33,400 nucleotides of DNA from Motiliproteus sp. (GTDB taxonomy: Bacteria > Pseudomonadota > Gammaproteobacteria > Pseudomonadales > Balneatricaceae). Of this stretch, positions 33,252 through 33,400 are shown in pieces (within the stretch, counting starts at the first letter, position 1; the number at the start of each line of letters is the position of its first letter). The notes under the pieces were generated by a model. It was not told where the DNA came from. It worked only from the letters and a program-made list of their open reading frames with translations, and made no database searches. Made by a program: the position numbers and the translations under genes. The DNA lies in contig JAPHRD010000114.1 of NCBI GenBank assembly GCA_026196225.1, positions 1 to 33,400 on the forward strand, written 5' to 3'.

Positions 33252-33400
33252 CAATTCCCTCTTTGACAATGGGTTTCACATTTCCACAACCTGGCAGTTA
33301 CTTTAGGGATCCTGTGATTAAGTCCTGTTTATTGAACAATATCGCTCATCAAAGCCATTCGGCCGCATGATCGCCATCATTTGCTCGTTTTTTGATCATC

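Noticed and set aside
33270-33400. Right-edge sequence upstream of the ADP-ribosylglycohydrolase gene
   Set aside because: Examined for promoters and a divergent gene; no convincing -35/-10 pair or coding start found.

Overview
The window looks like a chromosomal segment of a marine-type gammaproteobacterium, possibly Oceanospirillales-like. The basis is protein character, the fmdB-aspS-yebC block, a complete mobA-mobB-moeA set with a Tup transporter, and sigma-54 signalling. Species assignment is inference; no rRNA or tRNA gene was recognised. Genes are dense with short overlaps, and no insertion sequence, CRISPR array or phage gene is visible.

Region 1 (about 0.1-10.5 kb) is a tungsten/molybdenum module. 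A membrane sensor histidine kinase and a sigma-54-activating response regulator are read leftward. The tungstate ABC transporter tupABC, followed by mobA, mobB, moeA and a small helix-turn-helix protein, is read rightward. The divergent gap holds a well-spaced -24/-12 promoter facing tupA, with an inverted repeat about 110 bp upstream. The simplest reading is that the two-component system controls the operon. A two-helix membrane protein of unknown function lies downstream of the kinase.

Region 2 (10.5-19.8 kb, all leftward) carries two related sets of the poorly understood ATP-grasp/alpha-E/transglutaminase family. The first set is separate: ATP-grasp, alpha-E, and a transglutaminase fused to a DUF2126 amidoligase. 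The second is a fused ATP-grasp/alpha-E protein followed by a short transglutaminase-like protein. A second good sigma-54 promoter match precedes the cluster, with an NtrC-like half-conserved site in the leader. Together these suggest nitrogen-linked synthesis or modification of a peptide-like product, with an unknown substrate.

Region 3 (20-24.5 kb) holds a small membrane protein whose ribosome-binding site lies in a hairpin, a hotdog acyl-CoA thioesterase, a CHASE-GGDEF-EAL cyclic-di-GMP protein, and an orphan TRAP-type solute-binding protein whose end overlaps it convergently.

Region 4 (24.8-31.5 kb) has a YeeN-type YebC paralog, then a DUF1611 (DgcN-like) protein coupled to an alanine/ornithine-racemase-like protein, preceded by a compact structured leader that can pair with its own ribosome-binding site. 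Beyond a strong terminator lies the opposing fmdB-aspS-yebC operon. It is not followed by ruvC, the usual neighbour.

Region 5 (31.6-33.3 kb) has a HIT-family protein and an ADP-ribosylglycohydrolase-family protein with a hydrophobic C-terminal tail, probably co-transcribed.
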